Of a DNA stretch of 49,789 bases, positions 19,622 through 28,674 are shown in pieces. Position 1 is the first letter of the stretch. Each line of letters begins with the position of its first letter. The notes beneath the pieces were generated by a model, which was not told where the DNA came from, searched no databases, and saw only the letters and a list, made by a program, of their open reading frames with translations. A program made the translations under genes and the position numbers. Source of the stretch: Bacillota bacterium. Its GTDB lineage: Bacteria; Bacillota; Limnochordia; DTU087. Location of the stretch: contig JAAYSL010000083.1 of assembly GCA_012518315.1 (NCBI GenBank), forward strand, positions 1-49,789, read 5' to 3'.

Positions 19622-20716
19622 TTGTCCCGGGAGACTTACCGTATGCCTGACCTCGTGTTGTTTGCCGCGGCCCTGCTTTTGGTGAGCCTGGGGCTGGTGA
19701 TGGTTTTTAGTGCTAGTTCTGTAATGGCCATGTCAGAGACCGGGGATCAGTTTCACTATTTAAGGCGCCAACTAATTGGTGTCATCGTAGGTACAATTGC
19801 CATGCTAGTGATTATGCAAATCGATTACCACGTATACCAAAGGGTCGCCATCCTTGGAGTTGTGATTGCCTACATCCTTTTGGCAACAGTGTTGATTCTA
19901 GGGACAGAGATCTCGGGATCTCGGCGTTGGATTAACCTGAAGGTAATCAACCTACAACCCTCTGAGATAGCCAAACTAGCTTTAGTCAATTTTATAGCGG
20001 CCTATGCTGCCTCCCGTCCGCAGTCAATGAAGGGCTTTTGGAAGGGTGTCATCCCACCGGTTGCGGTGACAGCAGGCTTTTTTGGACTGATCATCCTGGA
20101 GCCGGATTTCGGTACTGCGGTGTCAATGGCCGGAACCGCAGTGATTATGTTATTTGCCTGTGGGACTCGGCTGCTACATTTGCTTATGCTGGCAGGTATG
20201 GCTATACCCCTTTTTGGTGTGATGATTTGGCTAGAGCCATATCGGATGGAGAGAATCCTGTCTTTTCTCGATCCTTGGGCCGATCCGATGAACACCGGGT
20301 GGAATATCATTCAATCCCTTTTAGCCATAGGCTCTGGAGGGCTTTTTGGATTGGGCCTGGGGAGCAGTCGTCAGAAGTTTTTTTACTTGCCTGAACAGCA
20401 TACTGACTTTATCTTTGCTATACTCGGTGAGGAGCTAGGCTTTCTCGGGGCGGCTGTGACTTTGCTTTTGTTTTTCCTTTTGGCTTGGCGGGGTTTTCGG
20501 ATTGCCCTTAGAGCTAATGATCTGTTCGGTTGTTTCATGGCAGTGGGGATCACCTCCATGATCATCTTGCAGGCAGTACTGAATATCGGTGTAGTTAGTG
20601 GTCTGTTGCCGGTAACAGGTGTGACTTTGCCGTTTATTAGTTTTGGCAGTTCTTCCATGGTAATAACTTTGGCGGGTATAGGCATCTTGCTGAACATATC
20701 AAAGCAAATTCACTGA
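19622..20716 (+). CDS. ftsW: Lipid II polymerase FtsW/SpoVE (SEDS family)
   Basis: SEDS glycosyltransferases polymerise lipid II and pair with a class B PBP. The protein has 364 residues and about ten membrane segments. Family motifs are GLVMVFSASS near the start, NLQPSEIAKLALV, LEPDFGTAV, QHTDFIFAILGEELGFLGA, and PVTGVTLPFISFGSSSM at the end. TTG 19622 follows GGGAGGGAGAGA. Vegetative FtsW and sporulation SpoVE cannot be told apart from the sequence, but the location in the dcw cluster favours a septal role. Confidence 0.94.
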   Translation: MSRETYRMPDLVLFAAALLLVSLGLVMVFSASSVMAMSETGDQFHYLRRQLIGVIVGTIAMLVIMQIDYHVYQRVAILGVVIAYILLATVLILGTEISGSRRWINLKVINLQPSEIAKLALVNFIAAYAASRPQSMKGFWKGVIPPVAVTAGFFGLIILEPDFGTAVSMAGTAVIMLFACGTRLLHLLMLAGMAIPLFGVMIWLEPYRMERILSFLDPWADPMNTGWNIIQSLLAIGSGGLFGLGLGSSRQKFFYLPEQHTDFIFAILGEELGFLGAAVTLLLFFLLAWRGFRIALRANDLFGCFMAVGITSMIILQAVLNIGVVSGLLPVTGVTLPFISFGSSSMVITLAGIGILLNISKQIH

Positions 20717-20740
20717 TTGTGATAATGGGAGTGAAGATGT

Positions 20741-21880
20741 GTGCGTGTGCTGATCGCCGCAGGTGGTACCGGTGGACATATATATCCTGGTTTGACCATA
20801 GCCAATGTCATTCGGGCCCGCTATCCTGGTTGCGAGGTTATTTTTGTCGGTACCCACTATGGGTTGGAAAAGGATATTATACCCCGTGCAGGGTACCCTC
20901 TGGAGCTTATCCAAGTACAGTATTTTCGCAGGGCGCTATCGTTGGATCTTCTTAAGACGAGTGTGATCGCCCTCAAGGGTCTTAAGCAATCCTTTGGTAT
21001 TGTCGGAGATCTTCGGCCAGATGTGGTAGTGGGTACAGGGGGCTATGTGGCTGGGCCAGTACTTCTTGCCGCCGCGATACGCAGAGTCCCTACTTTTATT
21101 CAAGAGCAAAACGCCCTACCAGGGATCACTAACAGGCTTTTAGGCCGATTTATGCAGGGTATTGCTTTGGGCTATGTCGAAGCGACTCGCTATTTTCCCA
21201 ACGATGGTCGGGTGATGGTAACCGGCAATCCCATCCGTTCTGAGATTACTGCCATCACTAAAGCCGATGCCAGAAGGCGCTTGCAGCTGCATCCTGATTA
21301 TCGTACAGTGGTTGTTTTTGGTGGCAGCCAAGGGGGTCTGAGCATCAATAGAGCCATGCGGGAGCTAGCCCCTCGGCTAAATAGGGAGCCCTGGCTACAA
21401 GTAATCCATCAAACGGGTACAAAGAGTTACGCAGATATTGCGTGGGAAGTACTGGGAAATGATTCTGGTCGGGAAAGGGGCGAACCTCCTTCTATGGTCA
21501 AGGATGGTTGTGTGAGGATCGTACCATATATCTACGACATGCCTGCGGCATTGGCCGCTGCTGACTTGGTGGTGGGCAGAGCTGGTGCCCTCTCCATCGC
21601 TGAGATCACAGCTAGAGGTTTACCAGCAATCCTAATTCCTTTTCCCTACGCGGCGGAAAATCACCAGGAGAAAAACGCGCGGGTCTTAGAAGAGGCCGGA
21701 GCGGCCCGGGTTTTGCTCGATGAGGTAGTCTCAGGTGAGAGTCTAGGCGATCTCATGTTTGGCCTGCTAAGTAATCGTGATGTCCTAGCTAAGATGGCTA
21801 TAGCTAGCAAGAGTTTGGGAAAGCCCAATGCTACTTCGGTGATTGTTGATCGAATTGCAGAACTAGCCGGGTGGTCATAG
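20741..21880 (+). CDS. murG: Lipid II-forming GlcNAc transferase MurG
   Basis: MurG (GT28 family) adds GlcNAc to lipid I at the inner face of the membrane. It has 379 residues with AAGGTGGHIYPGLTIAN at the N-terminus, FIQEQNALPGITNR, VFGGSQGGLSINRA and the C-terminal donor-site motif VGRAGALSIAEITARGLPAI. The start is GTG 20741, preceded by GGGAGTGAAG. The stop is 140 bp before murC, the largest gap in this part of the cluster. Confidence 0.96.
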   Translation: MRVLIAAGGTGGHIYPGLTIANVIRARYPGCEVIFVGTHYGLEKDIIPRAGYPLELIQVQYFRRALSLDLLKTSVIALKGLKQSFGIVGDLRPDVVVGTGGYVAGPVLLAAAIRRVPTFIQEQNALPGITNRLLGRFMQGIALGYVEATRYFPNDGRVMVTGNPIRSEITAITKADARRRLQLHPDYRTVVVFGGSQGGLSINRAMRELAPRLNREPWLQVIHQTGTKSYADIAWEVLGNDSGRERGEPPSMVKDGCVRIVPYIYDMPAALAAADLVVGRAGALSIAEITARGLPAILIPFPYAAENHQEKNARVLEEAGAARVLLDEVVSGESLGDLMFGLLSNRDVLAKMAIASKSLGKPNATSVIVDRIAELAGWS

Positions 21881-21886
21881 CTTGGA

Positions 21887-21970
21887 AGTATGCATAAGAG
21901 ATGCTTGTAGTTTTGTGCAGCCAAGGGCTTCCGCTTCTCGGGGGCGCACATTCCGCGGCCCTTGCATACT
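21887..21970 (+). other. Long inverted-repeat fold between murG and murC
   Basis: AGTATGCA (21887-21894) is complementary to TGCATACT (21963-21970), and AGGGC (21924-21928) to GCCCT (21958-21962), giving a branched fold over most of the gap. No T-run follows. It may be an mRNA processing or stability element. Confidence 0.35.
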
Positions 21971-22020
21971 ATGTAGTATCCTTGCCCTTAAGAATCTAGA
22001 AGAGGGAGGGCAAAGAGCGG

Positions 22021-23490
22021 ATGGGGATACACATGGAGCAGGGGCCTTTTCATGTTCATTTTGTTGGTATCGGTGGTATTGGGATGAGTGGGATAGCGAG
22101 GATCCTAGTAGAGATGGGGTGGCCGGTGTCTGGTTCTGATTTGGTCGCTTCTGAAAAAACGGAGTCTTTGGCGGCAGCCGGTGTTAGAGTGCATATCGGC
22201 CATCGTGAGGAGAACGTGGCTGGGGCCAAGCTAGTCGTTGTTTCCGCCGCTGTTCCCATGAATAACAGTGAGGTGCTTTTTGCCCATGAGCATGGTATTA
22301 GGGTAGTGACTCGGGCCCAAATGCTCGGGCGCCTCATGCAAGACAGATTCGGGATTGCCGTCGCCGGTACCCATGGTAAAACTACTACTACATCAATGAT
22401 ATCCTTGGTTTTGGAGAGACTTGGCTATGATCCTAGTGTAGTGGTGGGAGGCGAAGTCTTTGATATCGGCGGTAATGGCAAACTAGGTCATGGGCCACAT
22501 TTGGTAGTAGAAGCGGATGAAAGTGATGGCTCATTTCTGGATTTACCGGCTCAGATTGTAGTGGTTACCAATGTTGAGGCGGATCACCTAGATCACTATG
22601 CTGACCTAGATGCTGTCAGGGCCACTTTCCTGGCTTTCATGCGCCTGGTTCCACCCGATGGAATCGTGGTCAGTTGTGCCGATGACCAAGGCTTAGCTGA
22701 TCTCGTTAGCCAGCTTGACTGTCGCCACATAGACTATGGGCTGCAAAATGTGGGTCACTGGCGGGCTACGGAATTGCAGTTTTTCCCGTTTGGCTCCAGG
22801 AGCACGATTTGGCGTGGCCGAGAGAGAGTCGGCTGCTTGGATTTGCAGGTTCCGGGCAAACACAACATCTCCAATGCTCTGGCGGTACTGGCTGTGGCAC
22901 ATGAGCTGAATCTTCCCATTGGTGAGACCATGGCTATACTGGGTGAGTTTAGAGGTGTGGCCCGCCGCTTTGAGAAACTTGGTGAAAGTGGGAATGTACT
23001 TGTCATTGATGACTATGCACATCATCCCACTGAGATTAAGGCGACACTGGCAGCGGCAAGGCATTTACACCGACGGATTGTCGCCGTTTTTCAACCCCAT
23101 CGCTATACTCGAGTTGCTCGGCTTGTCAATGAGTTCGCCTCCTCGTTCTATGATGCCGACCAGCTCATCCTCACCGACATCTATCCGGCTGGAGAAAAGC
23201 CAATACGCGGCATCTCTGGGGGAGTTCTAGCTGAGGCAGTCTCCAAGTCAGGCCATCCCCGTCTAACGTACATCCCCCATAAGGGCGATATCCCCGGTTT
23301 CTTGGCAAAAACCGTGCTTAGTGGAGATGTGGTACTGACACTAGGGGCAGGGGATATTCGGGAGGCAGGAATAAAGTTTCTAAACTGGCAAAAGGAGCGG
23401 GTGGTATCAAAATGCCTAGAATACGAATCCATGGCCAACGGCCACTTGAGGGTCTTATCCCCATTGGTGGAGCAAAAAACGCAGTTTTGA
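22021..23490 (+). CDS. murC: UDP-MurNAc:L-alanine ligase MurC (cluster copy)
   Basis: MurC adds the first amino acid of the stem peptide. It has 489 residues with the Rossmann start HFVGIGGIGMSGIA, ATP loop GTHGKTTTTSM, EADESDGSFL, TNVEADHLDHY and the C-terminal IDDYAHHPTEIKATL and FQPHRYTR. ATG 22021 follows GAGGGAGGG by ten bases. MurC proteins usually end soon after TLGAGDI, but this frame runs on about 35 residues, so its last 79 bases overlap murA in another frame. A paralogue lies at 42374-43834. Confidence 0.93.
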   Translation: MGIHMEQGPFHVHFVGIGGIGMSGIARILVEMGWPVSGSDLVASEKTESLAAAGVRVHIGHREENVAGAKLVVVSAAVPMNNSEVLFAHEHGIRVVTRAQMLGRLMQDRFGIAVAGTHGKTTTTSMISLVLERLGYDPSVVVGGEVFDIGGNGKLGHGPHLVVEADESDGSFLDLPAQIVVVTNVEADHLDHYADLDAVRATFLAFMRLVPPDGIVVSCADDQGLADLVSQLDCRHIDYGLQNVGHWRATELQFFPFGSRSTIWRGRERVGCLDLQVPGKHNISNALAVLAVAHELNLPIGETMAILGEFRGVARRFEKLGESGNVLVIDDYAHHPTEIKATLAAARHLHRRIVAVFQPHRYTRVARLVNEFASSFYDADQLILTDIYPAGEKPIRGISGGVLAEAVSKSGHPRLTYIPHKGDIPGFLAKTVLSGDVVLTLGAGDIREAGIKFLNWQKERVVSKCLEYESMANGHLRVLSPLVEQKTQF

Positions 23491-24662
23491 AGCTGATGGC
23501 AGCGGCCTTGATGGCTCCTGGGGAATCAATCATCCACAATGTGCCCCATATCCAGGACGTCTTTACTATGATCGAACTACTGGAGAACTTGGGGGTTGGT
23601 GTGGAGTTTGAGGCCAGTACTTTGCGGCTATCGGTAGGCAGTGATATTGGCCAAGAGGCACCTCATGATCTAGTAAGAAAAATGAGGGCCTCTATTCAAG
23701 TAATGGGGCCGTTACTTGGACGTTTGGGACGGGTTAGGGTATCATTGCCGGGTGGCTGCGCTATTGGGGAAAGACCCATTGATTTTCACCTTAAGGGTTT
23801 CACACAGCTAGGGGCTAGGATTCGGGAAGAACACGGATATATCTGTGCCGAAGCCGATCGGCTAAAAGGCGTAGATATCCAGCTGGACTATCCCAGTGTA
23901 GGTGCCACCGAGAACTTGATGATGGCCGCCACTTTAGCCACGGGAACCACCCAGATCCGCAACGCCGCTCGAGAACCGGAGATCATCGAAGTGCAGAACT
24001 TTCTTAATCAGATGGGAGCCCAGATCAGGGGTGCAGGTACCGATGTGATTCGGATTGACGGGGTAAAGAGCCTATCTCCAGCGGAACACACCATTATTCC
24101 AGACCGAATCGAGGTGGGAACTTATCTGGTGGCAGTTGCTATGGCGGGAGGCAACGCAACCATCCGGCCTGCAATACCGCAGCATGTGGCAAGCCTGATC
24201 GCCAAGCTTAACGAAACAGGGGTACGGGTCTTGGTAGGAGAAGATAAGATCAGTGTACATTCCGCCGGCAGATACCGGGCTGTGAACTTTCAATCATTGC
24301 CATATCCAGGTTTCCCGACGGATTTGTTACCTCAGGTAATGGCGATGATGACTATAGCTGAAGGCACTAGTGTGATTCGGGAAACAGTGTATACCAATCG
24401 ATACAAGCATGTCGGTGAGCTGAGGCGCATGGGTGCAAACATCATGATTGCCGATCGAACAGCTGTAATACAAGGAGTTTCACATCTGACAGGTGCAGAA
24501 GTCGTGGTACCTGATCTTCGGGCTGGTGCCGCCTTAGTCTTAGCAGCTCTCGCGGCAGAGGGAACAACCATAGTTGAAGATGAGGGCCATTTAGGTCGCG
24601 GCTATGATAACCTAATCGGCAAATTGCAGGGACTGGGTGCTGACATAAGGCTTGTCGACTAG
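23412..24662 (+). CDS. murA: UDP-GlcNAc 1-carboxyvinyltransferase MurA
   Basis: MurA uses phosphoenolpyruvate in the first committed step of peptidoglycan synthesis. It has 416 residues. The conserved Lys sits at residue 22 (GGAKNAVLK), as in characterised MurA proteins, which supports ATG 23412 despite the 79-base overlap with murC. The active-site loop has Cys at about residue 116 (LPGGCAIGERPIDFHL). Cys at this site is the residue alkylated by fosfomycin in sensitive enzymes. Later marks are ATENLMMAATLA and FPTDLLPQVMAMM. It occupies the position where murB is often found. Confidence 0.95.
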   Translation: MPRIRIHGQRPLEGLIPIGGAKNAVLKLMAAALMAPGESIIHNVPHIQDVFTMIELLENLGVGVEFEASTLRLSVGSDIGQEAPHDLVRKMRASIQVMGPLLGRLGRVRVSLPGGCAIGERPIDFHLKGFTQLGARIREEHGYICAEADRLKGVDIQLDYPSVGATENLMMAATLATGTTQIRNAAREPEIIEVQNFLNQMGAQIRGAGTDVIRIDGVKSLSPAEHTIIPDRIEVGTYLVAVAMAGGNATIRPAIPQHVASLIAKLNETGVRVLVGEDKISVHSAGRYRAVNFQSLPYPGFPTDLLPQVMAMMTIAEGTSVIRETVYTNRYKHVGELRRMGANIMIADRTAVIQGVSHLTGAEVVVPDLRAGAALVLAALAAEGTTIVEDEGHLGRGYDNLIGKLQGLGADIRLVD

Positions 24663-24715
24663 CTGGAAATAGTTTTGATTAGGGACAATTCCTGCCAAAT
24701 TAGTCCTGCTAGCTA

Positions 24716-24724
24716 TGCTATAAT
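24716..24724 (+). promoter_or_regulatory. Extended -10 promoter ahead of ftsQ
   Basis: TGC followed by a perfect TATAAT (24719-24724) forms an extended -10 element, 33 bp before the ftsQ ATG. No clear -35 is seen. It would give ftsQ-ftsA-ftsZ an internal promoter. Confidence 0.55.
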
Positions 24725-24756
24725 TGGGATGTAGCCGAGAAGAGGGGGGAGATCTC

Positions 24757-25473
24757 ATGCCCAAGGTGCGAGGCGGCTATTCCTTTGGCCTGTCACTGGT
24801 GGTGTTACTTTTGGTTATAGGCCTTGTCGGGTTTTTTCATTCCCCTTTCTTTACGGTGCAAAGCATTCAGGTTAGTGGTTCGAGCTATACAATGGAGAAG
24901 ATAGCTGATCTTGCTGGAATCAAGGTGGGGACAAGCCTTCTGAAGCTAGATGTGGAAATGGCAATGCGCCTTCTAGAACAGGAGCCTATCATCTCACGGG
25001 CGATTGTCCGTCGCCACTTGCCTGATACCATTCTTATCGAGGTGGAGGAATACACCCCCGTAGCTATGGTATCGGTTGAGACAGGGTTTTGGGGCGTGGC
25101 GGTTGATGGAACGCTTCTAGGCAGGATAGACCTAGGTGGTATCAGTCTGCCAGTGATCACCGGTGTCAATAGCGAGTTCTTGACTGTGGGCAGCAAAAAT
25201 GTGAGTGAATTGATGATGGCCGCCAACATTATCAATGGGCTGCCCCAAATGGCTAGGGATCGCATCTCTGAGGTGAATGTAAGAGACCGAGATGGGTTAA
25301 GAGTGATTAGTCGCAACCTAGTCGAGTTCTACTTAGGGGACCTGAGTCACTTAGCTGAAAAGCTTGATGCAGTGGTGGCTTTTCTGGCTAACCTCGAATC
25401 AGGACAGTTACCACCATACACAGTAGTGGATTTGTCCAATCCGAAACGACCCGTAGTTCGCAAACTGCAGTAG
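24757..25473 (+). CDS. ftsQ: Cell division protein FtsQ/DivIB
   Basis: This bitopic divisome protein has 238 residues: a short cytoplasmic tail, a membrane segment (SFGLSLVVLLLVIGLVGFF), a POTRA domain (FFTVQSIQVSGSSYTMEKIA and following, about residues 32-100) and an FtsQ/DivIB beta domain (EYTPVAMVSVETGFWGVAVD onward). It links FtsL/DivIC to the wall-synthesis enzymes. ATG 24757 follows GAGGGGGGAGA. An upstream ATG at 24724 in frame overlaps the -10 box and is unlikely. Confidence 0.88.
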   Translation: MPKVRGGYSFGLSLVVLLLVIGLVGFFHSPFFTVQSIQVSGSSYTMEKIADLAGIKVGTSLLKLDVEMAMRLLEQEPIISRAIVRRHLPDTILIEVEEYTPVAMVSVETGFWGVAVDGTLLGRIDLGGISLPVITGVNSEFLTVGSKNVSELMMAANIINGLPQMARDRISEVNVRDRDGLRVISRNLVEFYLGDLSHLAEKLDAVVAFLANLESGQLPPYTVVDLSNPKRPVVRKLQ

Positions 25474-25572
25474 ATAGTGAAAACCTGCTTGCCAAAAAGG
25501 GAATCAACCTAGATTGTGGAATTAGAAAGCAAAGGCAAATTGCTCCTTAATGAAGGAGCCTGGACAAACAGG

Positions 25573-26061
25573 GTGAAGATATTGCAAGTAAGCCGTTTAG
25601 CAGAGGAGCATTTGGTGGCAGGCCTTGATATAGGTACATCCAAGGTCGCTGTAGCTATAGCTGCAAAGGATGGTTTGGGCTCATGCAAGATCATCGGCGT
25701 GGGTACTGGTCTGCACAATGGCCTACAGCGGGGAGTTATTCGTGATACCGATGCAGTTAGGCAGGCTGTGACGGAGGCTGTCATCAAAGCCGAGAGAATG
25801 GCACAAAGGCCCATGCCACCGGCAGTAGTAGGTATACCGGGTAGTTTGAGTTCATCCTTTACTGCTCGGGGTACGGTTCCAATTAGGCGATCCGGACATC
25901 GTGTGCAAGCCGAAGATGTGGAAAGAGCCCTTGGCGCGGCCAAGGCTATGTCTATTCCACCGGGGCGGCGGGTAATTCACCGAATTTTGCGTGGCTTCTG
26001 GTTGGATGGTAGACATCTGCCAGGAGAACCAGTGGGCTTAGTAGGGCGGCATCTTAGGTAG
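25573..26061 (+). CDS. ftsA: FtsA, N-terminal part (gene interrupted by frameshift)
   Basis: FtsA is the actin-like ATPase that tethers FtsZ to the membrane. This part covers domain 1A and the FtsA-specific 1C (SHS2) domain: GLDIGTSKVAVAIA (phosphate loop), GLQRGVIRDTDAVRQAVTEA, VVGIPGSLSSSF, and RRVIHRILRGFWLDG. It stops at TAG 26059-26061 right after GEPVGLVGRHLR. Restoring one base near 26057 joins it to VEVQFVT in the next frame, as in intact FtsA. The start is uncertain: GTG 25573 lies about 14 bases after AAGGAG, and GTG 25516 is an alternative. Confidence 0.85.
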   Translation: MKILQVSRLAEEHLVAGLDIGTSKVAVAIAAKDGLGSCKIIGVGTGLHNGLQRGVIRDTDAVRQAVTEAVIKAERMAQRPMPPAVVGIPGSLSSSFTARGTVPIRRSGHRVQAEDVERALGAAKAMSIPPGRRVIHRILRGFWLDGRHLPGEPVGLVGRHLR

Positions 26062-26816
26062 AGGTGCAATTTGTCACCATAGCATTATCCGCTTGGGAGG
26101 AACTGACGAGTTTTCTGGAACAAGGGGATGTCGCGGTTGCCAAGATGACGGTTCAGTGCCTAGCCACAGCAGACATGGTATTAGCTCTCGACCAAAAAAA
26201 GTTGGGAGTTGTTTTAGTTGATCTTGGAGCAGGGTTGACTGACATTGTCGTATATCATGCTGACAAGCTACAGCATATGGCCTGCCTACCCATGGGCACC
26301 CGCAATCTTGCCCTCGACTTAATGATGGGTTTGGATATCACCTTGGAGGATGCTGAATGCTTAGTGCGAAAACTTGGATGCCACCTGTCCCCCGAGAATA
26401 TTGCCAGGTTTCAGGAAGGCTGGCAAGGTGATATTGGTGGCCGGTCTTTCAGTCTCGAGCAGTATGCCGAAATTTTCGACGCGAGGGCAGAGGAGATCTG
26501 GCAACTGGTGAGAAGTCAGATAGCGAAGGTCGGTGGTAACTCTAATCTGCAGGCAGGCGTGAGAATGGTGGGCGGAGGAGTGCTCATTCCCGGACTAAAA
26601 GACCTAGGGTCCAGCATTCTAGGTCTACCGGTGGATGCGTCACTTCCGGTAGAAATGGCGAATTTGCCCGAATCCTGGTTAAGCCCCGGGTATGCATCGG
26701 CGGTGGGGCTGGTTCAGCATAGGACAACAGGTCTATCGGCACTGCCCAAACCACGAACAAAGAAACCCGCGTGGACCGCTTTGTGGCCCAGGATACGTGG
26801 TTGGCTCAAGTTTTAG
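26058..26816 (+). CDS. ftsA: FtsA, C-terminal part (gene interrupted by frameshift)
   Basis: This frame opens at 26058 (codons for VEVQFVTIALS) and continues FtsA: CLATADMVLALDQKKLGVVL, VDLGAGLTDIVVY (second phosphate loop), VGGGVLIPGLKDL and a late basic-hydrophobic tail (ALWPRIRGWLKF) that could be the membrane-targeting amphipathic helix. The first available start is GTG 26064, which has no spaced SD. The two parts sum to about 415-430 residues, a normal FtsA length. So the gene is either intact in the cell with a one-base sequence error, or truly split. Confidence 0.85.
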   Translation, partial: VEVQFVTIALSAWEELTSFLEQGDVAVAKMTVQCLATADMVLALDQKKLGVVLVDLGAGLTDIVVYHADKLQHMACLPMGTRNLALDLMMGLDITLEDAECLVRKLGCHLSPENIARFQEGWQGDIGGRSFSLEQYAEIFDARAEEIWQLVRSQIAKVGGNSNLQAGVRMVGGGVLIPGLKDLGSSILGLPVDASLPVEMANLPESWLSPGYASAVGLVQHRTTGLSALPKPRTKKPAWTALWPRIRGWLKF

Positions 26817-26860
26817 CAACAGATAGCCGGTGGGTTCCGGTTCTTGGGAGGTAAAGGGAC

Positions 26861-27925
26861 ATGTTCGAATTCGATATGCAAGCTGGCCAGTTTGCCAATA
26901 TAAAAGTAGTTGGAGTTGGTGGTGGTGGGAGCAATGCGGTAAATCGCATGATCGAGGCAGAATTGCAGGGTGTGCAGTTTATCGCTCTCAATACCGATGC
27001 CCAGGCCCTACTACTGTCTAATGCCAGCCATAAGATCCAAATGGGAGAGAAACTAACTAGAGGTCTAGGTGCAGGCTCTAACCCAGACGTCGGTCAGAAG
27101 GCAGCAGAAGAGAGTAAGGATGAGATCAAAGCCTTGCTTGAAGGGGCGGATATGATCTTTATCACTGCGGGAATGGGTGGTGGAACTGGCACTGGTGGAG
27201 CACCTATAGTCGCGGAAATAGCCCGGGAAGTGGCCGCTCTCACGGTGGGAGTAGTGACTAAACCCTTTAGCTTCGAAGGTAAACGCCGTATGAAGCAGGC
27301 AGAAAAAGGAACCGCCGAACTGAAGGACAAAGTCGATACCTTGATCACTATACCGAATGATCGGTTATTACAGGTGGCGGAGAAGAAAACCTCAATCATC
27401 GAAGCCTTCCGTATGGCAGATGATGTACTACTGCATGGAGTGCAAGGCATCTCTAATCTGATCACAGTTCCGGGCCTAATCAATCTTGATTTTGCCGATG
27501 TGCGGACAATTATGACCGACGCCGGTTCGGCACTAATGGGTTTAGGCTATGCAACTGGTGAGAATCGGGCTGCAAAGGCTGCTAATATGGCGATTTCCAG
27601 CCCACTACTGGAAGCATCCATCGAGGGTGCTAAGGGGATTTTACTTAACATCACCGGCAGCTCTTCGTTGGGACTATTTGAGGTCAATGAAGCTGCCGAA
27701 CTAATCGCCGCCGCGGCCGACCCCGATGCCAATATCATCTTTGGGGCGGTGATCGATGAATCTCTCAAAGAGGAGCTTCGGGTCACGGTGATTGCCACTG
27801 GCTTTGGTGAACGCAGTGAAGCTATGGCAGATCAGGCTAACCGCCAGAGCATCAGAGATGACTTTGATATCAAGCCTTTTGCCACTGACGATCTGGATAT
27901 TCCGGCTTTCTTGCGCCGCAAATAG
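26861..27925 (+). CDS. ftsZ: Cell division GTPase FtsZ
   Basis: FtsZ is the tubulin homologue that forms the division ring. It has 354 residues. The tubulin signature GGGTGTG is at about residues 106-112, the nucleotide-binding start at [15 protein letters not shown], and the T7 loop around [12 protein letters not shown] short C-terminal linker ends in the conserved peptide [12 protein letters not shown] that binds FtsA. ATG 26861 follows GGGAGGTAAAGGG. It is the last gene of the cluster and converges on sigE with only 20 bp between the stops and no visible terminator. Confidence 0.97.
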   Translation: MFEFDMQAGQFANIKVVGVGGGGSNAVNRMIEAELQGVQFIALNTDAQALLLSNASHKIQMGEKLTRGLGAGSNPDVGQKAAEESKDEIKALLEGADMIFITAGMGGGTGTGGAPIVAEIAREVAALTVGVVTKPFSFEGKRRMKQAEKGTAELKDKVDTLITIPNDRLLQVAEKKTSIIEAFRMADDVLLHGVQGISNLITVPGLINLDFADVRTIMTDAGSALMGLGYATGENRAAKAANMAISSPLLEASIEGAKGILLNITGSSSLGLFEVNEAAELIAAAADPDANIIFGAVIDESLKEELRVTVIATGFGERSEAMADQANRQSIRDDFDIKPFATDDLDIPAFLRRK

Positions 27926-27945
27926 ACAAAGGGGGCGGGGGCACA

Positions 27946-28674
27946 TTACTCTAGTTTCTTGATCTCCCGCCTCAGTTTTTTTAGGATGCGCTTTTCCAGC
28001 CGTGAGATATACGACTGTGATATACCTAGACAGTCGGCAACTTCCTTTTGGGTTTTTTCCTCACCATCCTCTAGCCCAAATCTAAGCTTCATGATCCGAG
28101 TTTCCCGGGGGCTTAGTCGTTTTAGGGCACCCACCAGTAGTGCCCGATCAACTTCCTCCTCTATCGCCTTGGTGACATTACTCTCAACTCCCAGAATGTC
28201 GATCCAGCCGATCTCATTACCATCATAATCAGTATGGAGCGGTTCCTCCAAAGACACTTCGATCCGAGTCTTGCTATTGCGCCTTAAGAACATGCGGATC
28301 TCGTTATCTATACATTTGGAGGCATAGGTAGCCAGCTTGACATTGCGGCCTGGATCAAAGGTATTCACGGCCTTGATCAAGCCAATAGTGCCTATGGATA
28401 CCAGATCCTCAATGCCCACCCCCGAGCTTTCGAATTTGCGGGCTATATAGACAACTAATCTTAGATTGCGCTCAATTAAGGTGTTCTTGACGGCACTATC
28501 TCCTTGGCCAAGCCTCTGGAGTAATCGGCTTTCTTCTTCTGCCTCCAGAGGAGGAGGTAGTACTTCATTACTGCCAATATAGTATACGGCCGGTGGTTCG
28601 AGTCCGATTCGCTGGCAAAGGCGCAGAGCCATTATCCGCAAAAAAAGCGAGATACGGAGTCTTTTTCGTTTCAC
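27946..28674 (-). CDS. sigE: Sporulation sigma factor SigE (pro-sigma-E)
   Basis: SigE is the early mother-cell sigma factor, made as a precursor and activated by SpoIIGA. It has 242 residues. The N-terminal stretch (MKRKRLRISLFLRIMALRLC) fits the membrane-associating pro-sequence. Region 2 has SIGTIGLIKAVNTFDPGRNV and YASKCIDNEIRMFLRR. The SigE/SigK-type motif KTRIEVSLEEPLHTDYDGNE follows, and region 4 ends GISQSYISRLEKRILKKLRR. The start is GTG 28674, overlapping the spoIIGA stop (GTGA) with GGGAGGAGAG just upstream. It is inverted relative to ftsZ. Confidence 0.95.
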   Translation of the reverse strand: MKRKRLRISLFLRIMALRLCQRIGLEPPAVYYIGSNEVLPPPLEAEEESRLLQRLGQGDSAVKNTLIERNLRLVVYIARKFESSGVGIEDLVSIGTIGLIKAVNTFDPGRNVKLATYASKCIDNEIRMFLRRNSKTRIEVSLEEPLHTDYDGNEIGWIDILGVESNVTKAIEEEVDRALLVGALKRLSPRETRIMKLRFGLEDGEEKTQKEVADCLGISQSYISRLEKRILKKLRREIKKLE

